Shown piece by piece: positions 62,203 to 64,000 of a stretch of DNA of 64,000 nucleotides. A program made the translations under genes and the position numbers. Source of the stretch: CAVSUZ01 sp963791885 (GTDB lineage: Bacteria; Pseudomonadota; Alphaproteobacteria; Acetobacterales; Acetobacteraceae); assembly GCA_963791885.1 (NCBI GenBank), contig CAWBUL010000004.1, forward strand, positions 186,001 through 250,000, given 5' to 3'. The first letter of the stretch is position 1; every line of letters begins with the position of its first letter. The notes below the pieces were generated by a model. The model was given only the letters and a program-made list of their open reading frames with translations, searched no databases and was not told the origin of the DNA.

Positions 62203-63402
62203 CTACGCTGCCACCCGCACCCGGTCGGCCAGCCGGTTGCCCATCCTGTCGCCGAAGAAAATATCCGTCGTGACCTCGTCGACCGAGCGGCAGCCCGTAT
62301 AGGCCATCGTCTTGTCCAACTCCGTGCGGATAATGTTAATCGCGTGCGCCGCGCCGGCTTGGCCCGCGACCGCCGCGCCATACAGCGTCGCCCGTCCGCA
62401 CAGCACGCCCTTCGCTCCCAGCGCCAGAGCCTTGGCGATATCCGCCCCGCGCCGCACGCCCGAATCCAGAAGCACCGTCCCGCGCTCGCCCACTGCCTCC
62501 GCGATCTCCGGCAGCACGTCGATCGAGGCCACCGCGCTGTCCATGTTGCGCCCACCGTGATTCGACACGATCAGCCCATCCACGCCGTATTCGATCGCCT
62601 TCACCGCGTCGTCCGTCCGGTTGATGCCCTTGATCATCAGAATGCCGGGCCACTTGTCGCGGAAGATCCGGATATCGTCCCAAGAAAGCGAATCCTGCCG
62701 CATCACCTCCCGCACCGAGGGATCCGTCGTGATCGGCCGCCGATACGGGTCCGGATAATTCTCATACCGAGGCATGCCCGTGTTTCGCAGGTATTTCGAC
62801 AAGACGCGCCCGACCCAACCCGGATGCAGCGCCACATCCATGGCGAAGCGCGGGTTTACCCGGAAGGGCAGGGCGAACCCGTTCCGCGCGTTATATTCCC
62901 TGTTCGGTGGAACTATCGTATCTGTCGTAACGATCAGCGCTTCGAACCCCGCCCGGTGCGCACGTTCGATCAGCTGGTACGAAAGCTCCCGTTCTTTCCA
63001 CACATACAGCTGGAACCACAGCCGGCCACCCGCCTTCTCCGCGATCATCTCCATCGGTGTCAGCGACCCGGTGGCCGAGGTGAACGGAATTTTCGCCGCT
63101 GCCGCAGCCTTCGCGAGTTCCAACTCACCATAGTGCCAGCACAGGCCCGCGCCGCCCGTCGCCCCGATAGCCATCGGCATGCTAGCCGGCTTGCCGAACA
63201 GCGTCGTCGCCATGCTGCGATTGGAAACGTCCATCAGCGCCCGATGCCGCAGCTTGATCTTCTCGAAACCTGCCCGATTGTTGCGCAACGCAACCTCGTC
63301 TTCTGTGCCCCGATCGACGAACTGGAACACACCACGCGGCAGCTTCCGTTTTGCCGCCGCCCGCAAATCATTGATGTTGTAACAGCGATCCAGAACCGAC
63401 AT
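62203..63402 (-). CDS. FMN-dependent alpha-hydroxy-acid dehydrogenase (LldD/MdlB-like)
   Basis: 399-residue TIM-barrel enzyme that oxidises L-lactate, mandelate or similar 2-hydroxy acids. The active-site signature SNHGGRNMDSAVASIDVL contains the catalytic His. Other family marks are MPMAIGATGGAGLCWHYGE, SATGSLTPMEMIAE and LLDSGVRRGADIAKALALGA. The long insert around PRYENYPDPYRRPI is typical of the membrane-associated or mandelate group. The substrate is not fixed by sequence. Confidence 0.9.
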   Translation of the reverse strand: MSVLDRCYNINDLRAAAKRKLPRGVFQFVDRGTEDEVALRNNRAGFEKIKLRHRALMDVSNRSMATTLFGKPASMPMAIGATGGAGLCWHYGELELAKAAAAAKIPFTSATGSLTPMEMIAEKAGGRLWFQLYVWKERELSYQLIERAHRAGFEALIVTTDTIVPPNREYNARNGFALPFRVNPRFAMDVALHPGWVGRVLSKYLRNTGMPRYENYPDPYRRPITTDPSVREVMRQDSLSWDDIRIFRDKWPGILMIKGINRTDDAVKAIEYGVDGLIVSNHGGRNMDSAVASIDVLPEIAEAVGERGTVLLDSGVRRGADIAKALALGAKGVLCGRATLYGAAVAGQAGAAHAINIIRTELDKTMAYTGCRSVDEVTTDIFFGDRMGNRLADRVRVAA

Positions 63403-63418
63403 TCTTCGACGTTCCCCT

Positions 63419-63799
63419 TTAACTTCCCTGCCGTGTCTCCGGCAGAATGGCTCCGTTCAGCGGCAACCGCTCCCCGAGCCACAACGCGTGTAGCAGATGA
63501 TCATCGCGCGGCCGGTCCGTCTCAGGATGCACCAGCACGATCAACCCTTGCCGGTTCAACATCAGCCACGGCACGAGCGAGTCAAACAGCTCCGTCCCGA
63601 ATGCCACCTGGAACATCGCAGTCGGATGCGGCCCAACCGGTACGTCGTGCCATCGTCCCATCCGGATGGGCGTGAACCGCTGCTCGATCTGCTCACGCAC
63701 CCAGGCTGCGGCCTCCTTCGTGTGTTCAGGGTCGTAGTAGATGTGCGCGTGATAGCCTTCAATCGCGCCGATATCCTTCGCTTCAGCCACCGATCTCAT
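63419..63799 (-). CDS. DOPA 4,5-dioxygenase family protein
   Basis: 126 residues. The paired motifs IEGYHAHIYYD and VGPHPTAMFQVAF, then LIVLVHPETDRPRDDHLLHALWLG, match the small DOPA-dioxygenase-like family, in which His residues bind iron for aromatic ring opening. It overlaps the acyl-CoA synthetase stop by 17 bp, so a GTG at 63790 is a possible internal start. Function in this bacterium is unproven. Confidence 0.8.
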   Translation of the reverse strand: MRSVAEAKDIGAIEGYHAHIYYDPEHTKEAAAWVREQIEQRFTPIRMGRWHDVPVGPHPTAMFQVAFGTELFDSLVPWLMLNRQGLIVLVHPETDRPRDDHLLHALWLGERLPLNGAILPETRQGS

Positions 63800-64000
63800 C
63801 CTCCAGCATTCGGCGCACGTCCTTCTTTGCCACCTTGCCGTAGCCTGATTTCGGCAATTCCGGCCAGAACACGAACCGCGCCGGCCATTTGTACTTCGCC
63901 AGCCGACCCTCCAAAAACCCCATCAACTCCTGCTCTGCCACCGCATGCTCTGCCACCAGAACGGCGAAGCCGCACTCGCCCCATTTCTCATGCGGCATAC
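63783..64000 (-). CDS. AMP-dependent acyl-CoA synthetase, C-terminus (runs off window)
   Basis: The visible 72 residues are the C-terminal mobile domain of an adenylate-forming ligase. PHEKWGECGFAVLVAEHAV is followed by LAKYKWPARFVFWPELPKSG and YGKVAKKDVRR, with the lysine in SGYGK as the adenylation catalytic residue. The gene continues past position 64000. The acyl substrate cannot be told from this part. It probably heads an operon with the downstream DOPA-dioxygenase-like and hydroxy-acid dehydrogenase genes. Confidence 0.88.
   Translation of the reverse strand, partial: MPHEKWGECGFAVLVAEHAVAEQELMGFLEGRLAKYKWPARFVFWPELPKSGYGKVAKKDVRRMLEDEIGG

Noticed and set aside
1..64000. CRISPR array
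   Set aside because: No regularly spaced direct repeats with unique spacers and no cas genes were found; the only direct repeats are IS-derived or the purine-rich leader at 10866.

Overview
The window looks like chromosomal DNA of a high-GC alphaproteobacterium, most likely Acetobacteraceae/Rhodospirillales. This is an inference from gene content (hopanoid genes hpnN and hpnK, a MotA/OmpA envelope operon, bactofilin, Zur, agmatinase-like and CoA-transferase genes of alphaproteobacterial style) and from strong GC bias in third codon positions. No rRNA or other direct taxonomic marker is present; one tRNA-Ala(GGC) is.

Layout. 1-1103 is the end of an IS21 element cut by the window edge. 1.4-4.4 kb holds a Vps62/ricin-lectin chimera and small or decayed ORFs. 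4.5-13 kb is mostly core: tRNA-Ala, scoBA, a MotA/OmpA/OmpA operon, suhB, efp, a HAD phosphatase and small conserved hypotheticals. 13-18 kb has a DUF1801 gene, a MetE-like methyltransferase and the hopanoid transporter hpnN. An IS630 element (18.3-19.5 kb) sits beside a wrecked zinc-uptake locus: a znuC-znuB deletion fusion and a broken znuA, while zur and its operator-like palindromes remain intact. 21.7-31.2 kb carries a ureohydrolase, hpnK, bactofilin, an aldo/keto reductase with a sugar kinase, an amidase, an S10 peptidase and glpK. 31.4-34 kb has a vapBC pair with a damaged toxin active site and a DyP peroxidase-encapsulin nanocompartment operon. 35.5-38 kb is a full IS21 copy, inverted relative to the one at the left edge.

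38-49.4 kb contains two polyamine-type ABC import operons. The first has a divergent IclR regulator and ends with an aspartoacylase/desuccinylase-like hydrolase. In the second the substrate-binding gene is split by another IS630 copy. 49.5-50.3 kb is a tandem pair of short IS481-derived elements with a 6-bp target duplication. Then follow a HisE/MazG-like protein, an MFS exporter divergent from a LysR regulator, a Na/Pi cotransporter, a secreted phosphoesterase, a frameshifted IS256 inserted at the end of a frameshifted phage-type integrase, a sulfotransferase plus 2OG-Fe(II) oxygenase pair, an FMN-dependent hydroxy-acid dehydrogenase, a DOPA-dioxygenase-like protein, and the C-terminus of an acyl-CoA synthetase running off the window.

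The main theme is a core genome being reshaped by insertion sequences and gene decay. At least five mobile elements and about ten broken genes lie in 64 kb. The most informative observations are the zinc-uptake deletion fusion with retained Zur, the in-frame restoration of the ABC binding protein that fixes the IS630 target duplication at 3 bp, the IS481-derived tandem miniature element, and the VapC with two altered catalytic positions whose reading frame runs into the DyP gene.
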